Shown: positions 18,000 to 26,425 of the stretch, piece after piece | Numbering within the stretch: position 1 is the stretch's first letter | How the letters are laid out: the number at the start of each line of letters is the position of its first letter | Assembly (NCBI GenBank): GCA_963798805.1 | Contig: CAWCVC010000010.1 | Location: 620,001-684,000 of the forward strand | DNA from: CAVZCK01 sp963798805 | Lineage (GTDB): Bacteria > Pseudomonadota > Alphaproteobacteria > Rhizobiales > Rhodomicrobiaceae | Direction: 5' to 3' | Length of the DNA stretch: 64,000 nt | The notes under the pieces: generated by a model | Database searches by the model: none | Seen by the model: the letters and a program-made list of their open reading frames with translations, nothing else | Told to the model about the DNA's origin: nothing | Translations under genes and position numbers: made by a program

Positions 18000-19091
18000 A
18001 TGACAAAGCGATCCGCAAAGCTTGCGGTTCTTAAAGGCGATGGGATCGGACCCGAGATCACCGAAGCCACGCTGCGCGTGCTGGAGGCAGCGGCCGGGCC
18101 CTGCGGCCTCGATCTGGTCTATCTGGAGGCCGAGATCGGCTTTGCGCCTTTGAAGAGCACAGGGACCACATTTCCGGAGGAGAGCTTTCGGATTGCGCGG
18201 GCGGCCGACGGCACGATACTGGGGCCGGTCTCGCACAACGACTACCCGCCTGTCGCCGAGGGGGGCCTCAACCCCTCCGGCGAGCTGCGTAAGCGCCTCG
18301 ATCTCTTCGCCAATATCCGTCCTGCAAAGACGATACCGGGTCTGCCGCCGCGCTGCGGCACCAGTGTGGACCTTGTCATCGTGCGCGAGAACACGGAGGG
18401 CTTTTACGCTGACCGCAATATGTTCGCCGGAAGCGGCGAGTTCATGCCGACGCCCGATGTCGCCCTCGCGGTGCGCAAGATTACCCGCATTGGTGCGACC
18501 CGGATTGCCGAGGCCGCCTTCGAGATCGCCCTGAAGCGCGCCCGCAAGAAGGTGACCGCGGTCCACAAGGCCAATGTTCTGCGCCTCTCGGACGGGCTTT
18601 ATCTCGAATGCATGCGGCGGGTGGCAAAGCGCTACCCGGAGGTCGATTACGAAGAGCGTATCGTCGATGCGATGGCCGCGCTCTTGGTGCGCGATGCCAG
18701 TGCCTTCGACGTCATCGCGACCACCAACATGTTTGGGGACATCCTTTCCGACCAGGCTGCCGAAATCTCGGGGAGCCTTGGGCTTGCCGCCTCCCTCAAT
18801 GCCGGCGAGGTGCACGCGGTCGCGCAGGCGCAGCACGGCTCGGCGCCGGATATTGCGGGTCAGGATATCGCCAACCCCGCCTCACTGATCGGCTCGGCGG
18901 CGATGCTCCTTCATTGGATCGGCGAAAGGCGGGGTGAGGCCGCTTTCGGGCGCGGTGCCGTGATCATCCAGGACGCACTCGAGACGACGATCTCGGCTCC
19001 CGAGACGCGGACGCGCGACCTCGGCGGCGCACTCGGGACGCGAGCGTTCGCCGACGCGGTGATCACCGCAATTCGCAGCCGGACGGAGTGA
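18000..19091 (+). CDS. Isocitrate/isopropylmalate/tartrate dehydrogenase family protein
   Basis: A 363-residue beta-decarboxylating dehydrogenase. It begins with VLKGDGIGPEITEATLRVLE, has the substrate-binding segment VDLVIVRENTEGFYADRNMF, the catalytic lysine region VTAVHKANVLRLSDGLYLE and the metal-binding DVIATTNMFGDILSDQAAEI. The ATG at 18000 is chosen because conserved sequence starts there; a longer in-frame version exists but its N-terminus has no family match. The ENTEGFY motif fits NAD-type isocitrate or tartrate/malate enzymes rather than LeuB, but the substrate cannot be fixed. Next to it lie a truncated Ldh2-type gene and a hydrolase, suggesting a small catabolic cluster. Confidence 0.88.
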   Translation: MTKRSAKLAVLKGDGIGPEITEATLRVLEAAAGPCGLDLVYLEAEIGFAPLKSTGTTFPEESFRIARAADGTILGPVSHNDYPPVAEGGLNPSGELRKRLDLFANIRPAKTIPGLPPRCGTSVDLVIVRENTEGFYADRNMFAGSGEFMPTPDVALAVRKITRIGATRIAEAAFEIALKRARKKVTAVHKANVLRLSDGLYLECMRRVAKRYPEVDYEERIVDAMAALLVRDASAFDVIATTNMFGDILSDQAAEISGSLGLAASLNAGEVHAVAQAQHGSAPDIAGQDIANPASLIGSAAMLLHWIGERRGEAAFGRGAVIIQDALETTISAPETRTRDLGGALGTRAFADAVITAIRSRTE

Positions 19092-19387
19092 AGAGGCCGC
19101 GCGCAGGCATTGTCCATTCCGAAGATACTCGTCTGCACCAGCACGACGCGGTCGATCCCGACCCGTCCGGCATGGACTGGACCGCCAGCAACGGCGCATC
19201 AACCGGGGTATAGGCGCGTGGGGAGGATAACGGATAGCAGGCCTTCGGCCTGATGACATGGGCGTGACAGTCGCAGTTCTATCGCGATCGGAATACGGCG
19301 TCCGGCATTCTCACTCCATCTCTTTTGCGGGGCCGCTAAGGACATCCCGAACAATAACTGAATCGCACTCTGTGTGCGTGCGTCCGT

Positions 19388-19903
19388 GTGACTCAGCGTG
19401 CTGGGATTCCGGATCTCGGCGAGACCGGGCTCAAGGCTCTGGTGATCGACGCCCTTACCGCGCTCGACGTCCCAGACGACCAGGCATCGGACACGGCGGA
19501 GATCCTCGTTCTCGCGGATCTGATGGGCATTCACACACACGGCGTGGCGCGCATCGTCTCATATGGCGAACGTCTGCGCATCGGCGGCATTAAGGCGCGG
19601 GCGAAGATCGCTGCGGAGCTGATCTCACCGGCCATCATTCGCGTCAACGGCGACAATGGTCTTGGCCCCGCGATCGGCATGTACGCCTTGCGCGAGGCCC
19701 TCGCCGCTGCACGGGATCTCGGCATGGCGGTCGCGCTATGCCGCGGCTCGAACCATTTCGGCCCCATCGCACCCTATGCTTGGCTCGCTGCGCAGGAGGG
19801 GTTCGCGAGCTTTATCGCCAGCAACGCCACGACAACGATCGCGCCTGCGGGTGGCCGTGATGCGCGCCTTGGCAATAATCCTATGGGGTTCGGCTTCCCC
19901 TAA
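19388..19903 (+). pseudogene. Malate/L-lactate dehydrogenase (Ldh2/YbiC family), truncated
   Basis: A 171-residue N-terminal half of a protein that is normally about 340-360 residues. Recognisable are the N-terminal helices, LADLMGIHTHGVARIVSYGE with the substrate histidine pair, GDNGLGPAIGMYALREALAA, RGSNHFGPIAPYAWLAAQEG (active-site SNHFG) and APAGGRDARLGNNPMGFGFP, after which a stop comes at once. The C-terminal NADH-binding part is missing and the next gene starts 11 nt further on. A deletion has probably joined this gene to the hydrolase gene. It is unlikely to be active. Confidence 0.82.
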
Positions 19904-19914
19904 AGGCGGATGAG

Positions 19915-20682
19915 ATGAGGCACTGGAAGATCGAGGACTACCAGATCGACATCGTCGTCGAAGGCTATCCCGGCAAATCCGTGTGCCATGGGGCGCCCGG
20001 ATGGAGCTCCATCGTGCTGCTGCGCGGCCATGGCTACATCGCATTGGCCGATGTCGGTGCCTTCGGCATTCGCAAGACCCTGATCAACCGGCTGGCTGAT
20101 TACGGCCTTCGCCCCGCGGATGTCACCGATGTGCTTCTGACGCACTCGCATTACGATCATTCGGTGAACTGGACGCTGTTCCGTCATGCTCGCATTGTGG
20201 TCGGCGGAGAGGAGCTCGATTGGTCAGTCGGCGAGCCGTGGGGTGAATCCCCGGTCCCTGAACTTTACGTCCGCGAGCTTCAAACATCGCCGACCCTCGC
20301 CAGGGCAGGCGATGGTGAGGAGGTGCTGCCGCGCATCACGGCGCATGCCGCGCCAGGTCATACGCCGGGGCATCTCATTTTCGTACTTCAGGGACGCGAC
20401 TACGACGTCGTCTTCACCGGGGACGCAGCGAAAAATCGAGCTGAGCTCCTCTCGCGCAGCACCGACATGACCTTCGATCCCGCCGTTAGTGCGGCCTCGA
20501 TCGACAAGATCTGGACATTTTGGAAACGGCGCGAGGACTCCGTCCTGGTCCCCGGCCACGATCTACCAATGGTGCTGGAGGCCGGCGTGCCGCGATTTCT
20601 GGGCCAGCGTGAGGCCGCGATTTCCGCCTGGATGGGCGATGATCTCGATGAGACTCAGCTTTTCCGGCTATCCGGCCAATAA
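19915..20682 (+). CDS. Metallo-beta-lactamase-fold hydrolase
   Basis: A 255-residue protein with the complete zinc-binding set: THSHYDHS (residues about 76-83, H77, H79, D81, H82), PGHTPGH (about residue 145), the bridging aspartate in VFTGDAAKN and the last histidine in VPGHDLP. It resembles the glyoxalase II/N-acyl homoserine lactonase-like branch. Substrate unknown. Downstream of the truncated dehydrogenase gene by 11 nt and on the same strand, so possibly co-transcribed from the dehydrogenase promoter. Confidence 0.85.
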   Translation: MRHWKIEDYQIDIVVEGYPGKSVCHGAPGWSSIVLLRGHGYIALADVGAFGIRKTLINRLADYGLRPADVTDVLLTHSHYDHSVNWTLFRHARIVVGGEELDWSVGEPWGESPVPELYVRELQTSPTLARAGDGEEVLPRITAHAAPGHTPGHLIFVLQGRDYDVVFTGDAAKNRAELLSRSTDMTFDPAVSAASIDKIWTFWKRREDSVLVPGHDLPMVLEAGVPRFLGQREAAISAWMGDDLDETQLFRLSGQ

Positions 20683-20880
20683 GGCCCTGATTTTGTCATA
20701 AAGTGACGAACCGCAAGCGACAGGATACACTGTATAAAGATTATCTGTTCACGTGTTACTTAATATTTTGAACGGATCGACCCGCAGGTAACGGAGTTCA
20801 CGAAGACTGCGGCGGAATGTCTGCGACTGTTTCGGCGCCACAAATAGTAGCCGGACTGGCGGATAGATGCAGCGACGACA

Positions 20881-20903
20881 AGGCAGGCAACGTGTGCCTG
20901 CCT
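20881..20903. terminator. Bidirectional hairpin terminator
   Basis: A perfect 9-bp stem AGGCAGGCA / TGCCTGCCT with a 5-nt loop, followed by TTTCG on the plus strand. It sits between the convergent hydrolase gene and the curlin-like gene and can serve both. Confidence 0.65.
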
Positions 20904-20919
20904 TTTCGCTTTGGCCGAA

Positions 20920-21438
20920 TTACTTTTGAATGACGGAAGCGATTGAACCACTGCCGTTCTGAGAAATGCCTGTGAGATTCGCGTTATTCGTGCCTCCTTG
21001 ATCAACCGCCACTGAATTCAAGGCACCCGTACCAGTTTGGTTAATCGTTGTTTCGTTGTCGTTCGTAGTACCATTCTGGGTTACAAAGGCTTCACTGCTC
21101 ATGCCATCTTGTTTTATAAGAGAATAATTCAGATTCGTGTCGCCGCTTTGAAGTGTATCGGCATAGCCATCGCTGCCGTCCTGCGTAACATTCAATTCAT
21201 TCTGATTATTCGTGCCACGCTGTTTGACGAAGGTTGTTAAACCGTCGCCAGGGGTTGTCTGGCCCTGATTAATCTCGGCTTTGTTAGTGTTGTTGGTGCC
21301 TTTCTGGACGACATCAGCGCTCACGGCGTCGCCAATTTGGTCAATATTGGCGGTGTTATGATTGTCGTCTGCCAGCGCCAAAGCTGGCCCAAACAAAGTC
21401 GCCGCAATAAACAAGAGGGACATCGAACGTATTTTCAT
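20920..21438 (-). CDS. Curlin-repeat secreted protein (CsgA/CsgB-like)
   Basis: A 172-residue protein with a cleavable signal peptide (MKIRSMSLLFIAATLFGPAL, cleavage after LALA) and a mature part made of Q-G-N-rich repeats such as IDQIGDAVSADVVQKGTNNT, TQDGSDGYADTLQSGDTN and INQTGTGALNSVAVDQGGTN. The pattern QxGxxNxxxIxQxG is the curlin repeat that builds functional amyloid fibres. The start at 21438 has a GGAGACC site; an in-frame ATG four codons upstream is less likely. No csgE, F or G homologue is in the window, so secretion may rely on genes elsewhere. Its position next to the exopolysaccharide operon suggests a matrix protein. Confidence 0.85.
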   Translation of the reverse strand: MKIRSMSLLFIAATLFGPALALADDNHNTANIDQIGDAVSADVVQKGTNNTNKAEINQGQTTPGDGLTTFVKQRGTNNQNELNVTQDGSDGYADTLQSGDTNLNYSLIKQDGMSSEAFVTQNGTTNDNETTINQTGTGALNSVAVDQGGTNNANLTGISQNGSGSIASVIQK

Positions 21439-22010
21439 CAAGGTCTCCATAATTAACTTCCATTAAACTTGCTACCAAGCGCCGGGCAAAAACGCACTCA
21501 CATCAAAAGCCAGCCCGGCCGCGGCTTTGAGAGCAATCATCTCTAATTGAATGCGACGATTAAGAGGATTAATTCGCGCGAAGCATCATATAAGTTTCGG
21601 AATAGAAAATTTTTAACCCGGAATTAAAGGTGATATGGTTAGTCTTAATTATAGGTCTGGTTTTTTCCTTAGATTGTAACGAATCCATTTATCAATACTG
21701 CTCAATGCGAGCGAATCGCAACGAATCCGAACAGCGTCACTCATGTCGCCAGACGCCAAGTTTGCTTGATCCGATCGATATCATGCCGTCGACGTTTCAA
21801 TCAAGAGTCGCAATACAATTTTGTACAACCTGTGCTCGATTTACATCAAAACCCACTGAGGTGTAAGCGCTTCAACGCTTCAGCCGTGTCGGGTAGTAGG
21901 GTGGCGCAATTATCGCGTCCGATGGAGTTAGGATCGATGCAACCGTAAGGTCGGCCGTTACAAGCCGGCGCAATCGAGGTCTGGCCACGGCCAGAGATTA
22001 AGTAATCTGC
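21439..22010. other. Intergenic region upstream of the curlin gene
   Basis: About 570 bp with no supported gene. The part at 21480-21660 is AT-rich and contains the likely curlin promoter and leader (reverse strand). A short inverted repeat (GTCTGGCC / GGCCAGAG) at about 21980-21997 lies beyond the stop of the next operon and could end its transcript, but has no T-run. Confidence 0.35.
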
Positions 22011-23420
22011 CTACGGATTATCAGTCTTCTTCAGGCTGAGGAAGCGAAAGGCGATGTGGCCGGAAATAAGTTCCTCGGATGCAGAGCGCGAGTCATGAAA
22101 CAGCCGAAGCTGTTGCGCCCGGCAGTCGTCCTGATCAGGAACCTCGATGTTGAGCTCGAAGCTTCGCCAGGGGCGGGTCGTTCCACCGTACAGCATTTCG
22201 GTCTGGGCAAGCTCTTTCCCTCGCCAGCAACGAATGGCCCAGCGCAGGCTCCTCTTAGCGCGAATCGCCCCCTGAACTTCCCCGATAAGCTGATAGTGAC
22301 CGGGCTCAAGCACAACGATTTGGCTTAATTCAGGGAACTGGACACGCCCAACGCCGAACTCGAACTCGACAGAGCGACCGCCCTCTTGGTCGCCGAGAGG
22401 AGTGAAGTCAAATGTGGCGTTCTGCCCACGCATGACCGACCAGTCGAAGGGGAGCCCGCTGGGAGCTTTGGCAAAATTAGAATTGATCAGAAGCGATGCC
22501 CGGCTCCGATCTTGGTGCTGCACCAGTTCCAGCCAGATATCATGCGCATAGCGAACAAGACCGGCTCCTATCAATGCGTTGACGTAAGGAACCACCTCCG
22601 ATGAGGAAGGAGGGCTGCCGGCGTTCTTAAGCGCTGTCATGAGTGCATATGGCGTGCCGGCATATCGGATGTTCTTGGGCAGTGCGTTGAAAAAGCTCGC
22701 CCGCCAACTCGGCCGTTTCGCTAGCATTGTGGTGAGCACTGACCGTCCTTCGGGAATTGCGGCAAGCGCTCCGAGATCGGTCATGACCTGCGGCTGCAGA
22801 TCAGGCTGCGTTCTGAGCAAAATATCCGCGTTTTCCACAACGCCCGAAAAATCGCCTCGCTCGAAGCTGTCCGACATCAGCCAGAACACCGCGACTGCTT
22901 CCCTACGCGAACGCTTGACGGCTTCTTGCATAAGACGCCGTCTCTCGACTTGGGATTTGGCAACCTCCGCAAGCAAGCGAAATCCGTGGGCATTAAGCGG
23001 ATCATTCGTAATTGCGCGACGCGCTAAAGTGCTAATCCTCTTTCGAAGTGCATTGATGTCAGCAACGTCGTTGTCCTGAGTCGCAGAGGTCGCAGCTGTG
23101 CTGATTTCAGGGGCAGGAACGATCCCGCCAATTGCGCCTTCGGGTACGGGGGCCGTCTTTTCAGCGGTATCCGTAAGCTCAAGGAGCCGGGTGCGCGCTC
23201 GTTCAGCAAGGGTTAGCAAGGCGACCGGATTGTTTGGATTTAGCCAAAGAGCAAGGTCTGGGTACCTTGGCGCCAAGGCGTATGGCAGGCTCGTCGTCAG
23301 CACACACCAGACCAGGAACACGCCAGCGAGGACCATCAGAACTGCTTGCGGGCTCGGGCGAGCCACAGCCGAGAACACCTCAGCCATCGACGCCGTCTCG
23401 CCGGAGCGCCGTCCGTTCAT
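22011..23420 (-). CDS. Membrane-anchored protein with helical-repeat-like and jelly-roll-like parts, exopolysaccharide operon
   Basis: A 469-residue protein. The ATG at 23420 overlaps the stop of the upstream gene (ATGA), which fixes the start. Residues about 22-42 form a membrane segment (VLMVLAGVFLVWCVLTTSLP). Residues 45-310 are alpha-helical, with TPR-like text such as RRAITNDPLNAHGFRLLAEV. From about 320 on the text becomes beta-rich, beginning LLINSNFAKAPSGLPFDWSV and holding FEFGVGRVQFPELSQIVVLE, like a galactose-binding or carbohydrate-binding jelly roll. It is the last gene of the BY-kinase operon. Possible roles are polymer binding or export assistance; no named family is claimed. 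Confidence 0.7.
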   Translation of the reverse strand: MNGRRSGETASMAEVFSAVARPSPQAVLMVLAGVFLVWCVLTTSLPYALAPRYPDLALWLNPNNPVALLTLAERARTRLLELTDTAEKTAPVPEGAIGGIVPAPEISTAATSATQDNDVADINALRKRISTLARRAITNDPLNAHGFRLLAEVAKSQVERRRLMQEAVKRSRREAVAVFWLMSDSFERGDFSGVVENADILLRTQPDLQPQVMTDLGALAAIPEGRSVLTTMLAKRPSWRASFFNALPKNIRYAGTPYALMTALKNAGSPPSSSEVVPYVNALIGAGLVRYAHDIWLELVQHQDRSRASLLINSNFAKAPSGLPFDWSVMRGQNATFDFTPLGDQEGGRSVEFEFGVGRVQFPELSQIVVLEPGHYQLIGEVQGAIRAKRSLRWAIRCWRGKELAQTEMLYGGTTRPWRSFELNIEVPDQDDCRAQQLRLFHDSRSASEELISGHIAFRFLSLKKTDNP

Positions 23421-24049
23421 GCATGCCGCCGGAAATAACAGAGCAAACGACTGAGCATCGTGTCTGTTTCGACCCGAGAGACAGTGAGCCTGGGGAAACG
23501 ATATTTCCTGGCTGATGCATCCGAAAGGAACGCCGGCGGCGGTGTGATGCGTCCTTCTACAGCACCGCGCCCCGACCAACGCACATCGGCAACACTACTG
23601 GCAGTGAGCATCTGGTCATAGCCCGTACGCCGGTTGTCGTCCTTCAGGTCATCCCAAGCTTGAGTGACGCGACGGACGAAAACGCTGCGGTCGATCTGGG
23701 GGTTGCCTGCAAATGGCTCCCGACCATCGGGATGTAACCATCTTATCAAGAGTGCCATGTGCCGACGCAATTCTCGCCGTGAGGCAGTCCTGCGGCATCC
23801 GAGCACCCTATAACTGTCAGCATCCTGAGCAAATAGAACTTGCTCGATAAAGAAGGCTGACGCGGCTTGGAGCGCTTGCTGAGATCGTGTCGTCATACAG
23901 TGTGCTGAATGAAGCGCAGTCTCGTCGCCAACCGCTATTTCAAGTAAGAAGGTCATTCCCGACGGCAATGGCATGCGACTCGCGCATCTAACCCATGCCG
24001 GTCGTTCAATGAGAGCCAGAGCAACCCTAAGAGCCCCCGGCGGTTGCAT
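23417..24049 (-). CDS. J-domain-like protein, exopolysaccharide operon
   Basis: A 210-residue protein. Residues about 79-143 carry a degenerate J-domain: SYRVLGCRRTASRRELRRHM, then LIRWLHPDGRE with the HPD loop that stimulates Hsp70, and RRVTQAWDDLKDDNRRTGYD, the usual helix IV and AWxxLxxxxRRxxYD end. No Gly/Phe or zinc-finger region follows, so it is a type III J-protein. The start lies 2 nt after the BY-kinase stop and the end overlaps the next gene by 4 nt, so it is translationally tied into the export operon. It might regulate assembly of the export complex, which is inference. Confidence 0.75.
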   Translation of the reverse strand: MQPPGALRVALALIERPAWVRCASRMPLPSGMTFLLEIAVGDETALHSAHCMTTRSQQALQAASAFFIEQVLFAQDADSYRVLGCRRTASRRELRRHMALLIRWLHPDGREPFAGNPQIDRSVFVRRVTQAWDDLKDDNRRTGYDQMLTASSVADVRWSGRGAVEGRITPPPAFLSDASARKYRFPRLTVSRVETDTMLSRLLCYFRRHA

Positions 24050-24051
24050 GC

Positions 24052-26376
24052 CTATGTCACTCCATGAGCCGCAATTTTTGGCTTATCGGCCCTGTCTTCG
24101 GTGCCCTCAAGCGCCCCATAAGAATAATCATTCGCGCCGTATCCATACCCGTATCCATATCCGTAGCCATATCCGGCGGTCTTATGGTCGAATTTGGTCA
24201 AAACCACACCGATGGGCGTGATGCGTGCCAGACGTAAGCGCCGGAGTGCGGACTGAACGGCTCCCTTCCGGCTTTGTCCGGCGCTGATTACGAAAACAGT
24301 TGCGGCTGCAGCGCTGGACAGTAGTTGCGCATCCGCCAACCCTAACATTGGCGGCGAGTCGATGACGATGAGGTCGAAAATCTCTCGCCCTACCGAGATC
24401 AAAGAAAAAATTCGTGTTCCTCCGAGTAAATCGCCTGCGTTTGGAGGCACCGGACCGGAAGCAATGAACTTCAATTGTTTGAGATCGGTTTGTTGCACAA
24501 GATCCGATGGCGCTGCTGCACCCGTCAAGTAGTTGCTGAGGCCCACGGAGTTGTCCTTGCCGATGCGCAAATGAAGAGACGGCCGGCGCAGATCGGCATC
24601 CACGAGGAGTACATTCAATCCCATCATTGCGAAATGCCGGGCGATCGCGAGAGCGGTCGTGGTCTTCCCTTCCCCGACCCCGGCACTTGTCACCACAATC
24701 GAACGTGGAAGCCCGGACTCGGTGGAAAATTGCAAGGCTGTCGCGAGCGAACGGTAGGCCTCAGAAATCGGTGATCGCGGATTTTTCGAAGCTTCGGCGA
24801 ATTCCTCTTCCGACTGAACAATCGGGATGACACCGAGTGTCGAGAGGCCCGATGCTTCCTCTGCCTCCTCTGGCGATCTGACATAATCATCGAAAAGCTC
24901 AAGAGCATAGGCTGCCCCGACGCCAAGTCCGACTCCCAAGGTCAATGAAATTAAGAGGATTCGCGAAATGCGCGGTTCCGAGGGAGATCCCGGGACGAGT
25001 GCTCGATCAACAATGAAAATATTGTTGGTCCCAACGCCGCTCGCAATATCGACCTCCTTATATCGCTGCAGCAGACTGTTATAAAGTCCGCGATTTGTTT
25101 CAACCTCTCGCTGCAGAATGCCATAACGGATATTCTTCTTTTGCAGGTCGAGCACGTCGGAACGCAATTCGTCGATCCTCGTTTTCATTTCCCTTTCCTG
25201 ATTGAGCGAGGACTCGTATGCAGCCTTGAGCGAATCCTTGACGGTCGTCACTTCCGACGCAAGCTGGCGGTCTATCTCTTTGATCTTTGCGGAAATCTCG
25301 ATCATTGCCGGATAGCTTGGCTTAAAGGTCTCCAACTTCTCCTTGTACTGTCTTGTAAGATCCTTCTTACGTGCCCGCAGGTCATCAACCACGTTATTGG
25401 AAAGGAGTTGGGGGAGATCGATCGCGGCGGCCTTTTCAACCTGACGCCATGCTTGTTCGTTCTTAATTCGTTCGGAGATCAATTGCCCCAAGGCTGCGTT
25501 CGCCGCAGTTAGATTATTTTCAGCAATTGACGCCTTATCCGTTCCTTGCACAATTTTTTCATGTTCAGCAAACTCGAGCAGCGCCTTTTCAGACTCTTCC
25601 AGCCGGAGTTTCAGCTGCTTGATCTGATCTTCTAGAAAGACTTTGGCGTAAGAGTTTGCCTCAAACCTTTTGTCGAGGTTGGAGGCGACATATGCATCCG
25701 CATAGGCATTTGCGATCCGCGCTGCCCGCTGTGGGCTTGGATCGATATAGCTCAAGTTCACTAGACGGGAGCCGGCGATGGGTTGAATGGAAATGTGTGA
25801 CGCGACGATGCCCGTCGCTGCCGCTCTCCTCGAGCTTATTGGAATTTCGCTAACATCTCGGGCGGAGCTGAAACCGCTCAATGACCATCCCACGAATGAC
25901 GTGTCGCGGGGCTTTAGAAAAGCCAAATCGTCCTGCAGTTGAAGAGCCGAGACAACGCGCTCGGCCATCGCGCGGCTTTTCAACAACTCATAATGCGTTC
26001 TCAAAAAGTCGGCTTCGCTGCGGCCGGAATCTGCCGGAACGGTGGCATCGCCATCGACAACTTTCATCGCTTGAAAATCGATTTGAATTGTCACGGTCGA
26101 CGTGTAGAGCGGTGTTTTCATGAAAGCATGTAAGGCTCCCATGGCAACAACAAAGGCCACAATCCCGAGAATTAGCCATTTGTGCTTAAGAACAATGCGT
26201 ATATAGCGCTGCACAGTTAGCGCCAGATCATCTTCTTCAGCATTTTTCCCGAACGGATATTCCGGGTAATCCTGAGCCTCAGATGTCGAGAGCTGCGAAG
26301 CCGCCGGCGCGAGTTTGGCTACCGGCTTCTCCCCGGCAGCCAACGATTTGCTAGCCTCGTTCGGAATATCCTGCAT
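24052..26376 (-). CDS. Wzc-type polysaccharide co-polymerase with BY-kinase domain
   Basis: A 774-residue inner-membrane protein. Domains in order: cytoplasmic N-terminus, first membrane segment KWLILGIVAFVVAMGALHAF, periplasmic Wzz domain with long coiled coils (about 250-450), second membrane segment ILLISLTLGVGLGVGAAYAL, then the bacterial tyrosine kinase with Walker A TSAGVGEGKTTTALAIARHF, Walker A' NVLLVDADLRRP and Walker B FDLIVIDSPPML. The C-terminus has a tyrosine cluster, YGYGYGYGYGYGANDYSYG, the expected autophosphorylation tail. It controls polymer length and export with the Wza-type lipoprotein upstream. The ATG at 26376 is preferred to a TTG nine codons earlier. Confidence 0.93.
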   Translation of the reverse strand: MQDIPNEASKSLAAGEKPVAKLAPAASQLSTSEAQDYPEYPFGKNAEEDDLALTVQRYIRIVLKHKWLILGIVAFVVAMGALHAFMKTPLYTSTVTIQIDFQAMKVVDGDATVPADSGRSEADFLRTHYELLKSRAMAERVVSALQLQDDLAFLKPRDTSFVGWSLSGFSSARDVSEIPISSRRAAATGIVASHISIQPIAGSRLVNLSYIDPSPQRAARIANAYADAYVASNLDKRFEANSYAKVFLEDQIKQLKLRLEESEKALLEFAEHEKIVQGTDKASIAENNLTAANAALGQLISERIKNEQAWRQVEKAAAIDLPQLLSNNVVDDLRARKKDLTRQYKEKLETFKPSYPAMIEISAKIKEIDRQLASEVTTVKDSLKAAYESSLNQEREMKTRIDELRSDVLDLQKKNIRYGILQREVETNRGLYNSLLQRYKEVDIASGVGTNNIFIVDRALVPGSPSEPRISRILLISLTLGVGLGVGAAYALELFDDYVRSPEEAEEASGLSTLGVIPIVQSEEEFAEASKNPRSPISEAYRSLATALQFSTESGLPRSIVVTSAGVGEGKTTTALAIARHFAMMGLNVLLVDADLRRPSLHLRIGKDNSVGLSNYLTGAAAPSDLVQQTDLKQLKFIASGPVPPNAGDLLGGTRIFSLISVGREIFDLIVIDSPPMLGLADAQLLSSAAAATVFVISAGQSRKGAVQSALRRLRLARITPIGVVLTKFDHKTAGYGYGYGYGYGYGANDYSYGALEGTEDRADKPKIAAHGVT

Positions 26377-26425
26377 TTCTACTCGCCGTGAAAATCTTCT
26401 CAAAGCAAATGGCCTGAATTCAAAC

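Noticed and set aside
17880..18836. A 318-codon reverse frame opposite the decarboxylating dehydrogenase gene
   Set aside because: Shadow frame; the forward product is a full-length enzyme.
24119..24174. Tandem hexamer-like DNA repeat as a CRISPR or satellite
   Set aside because: It encodes the YG tail of the BY-kinase in frame and has no spacers.
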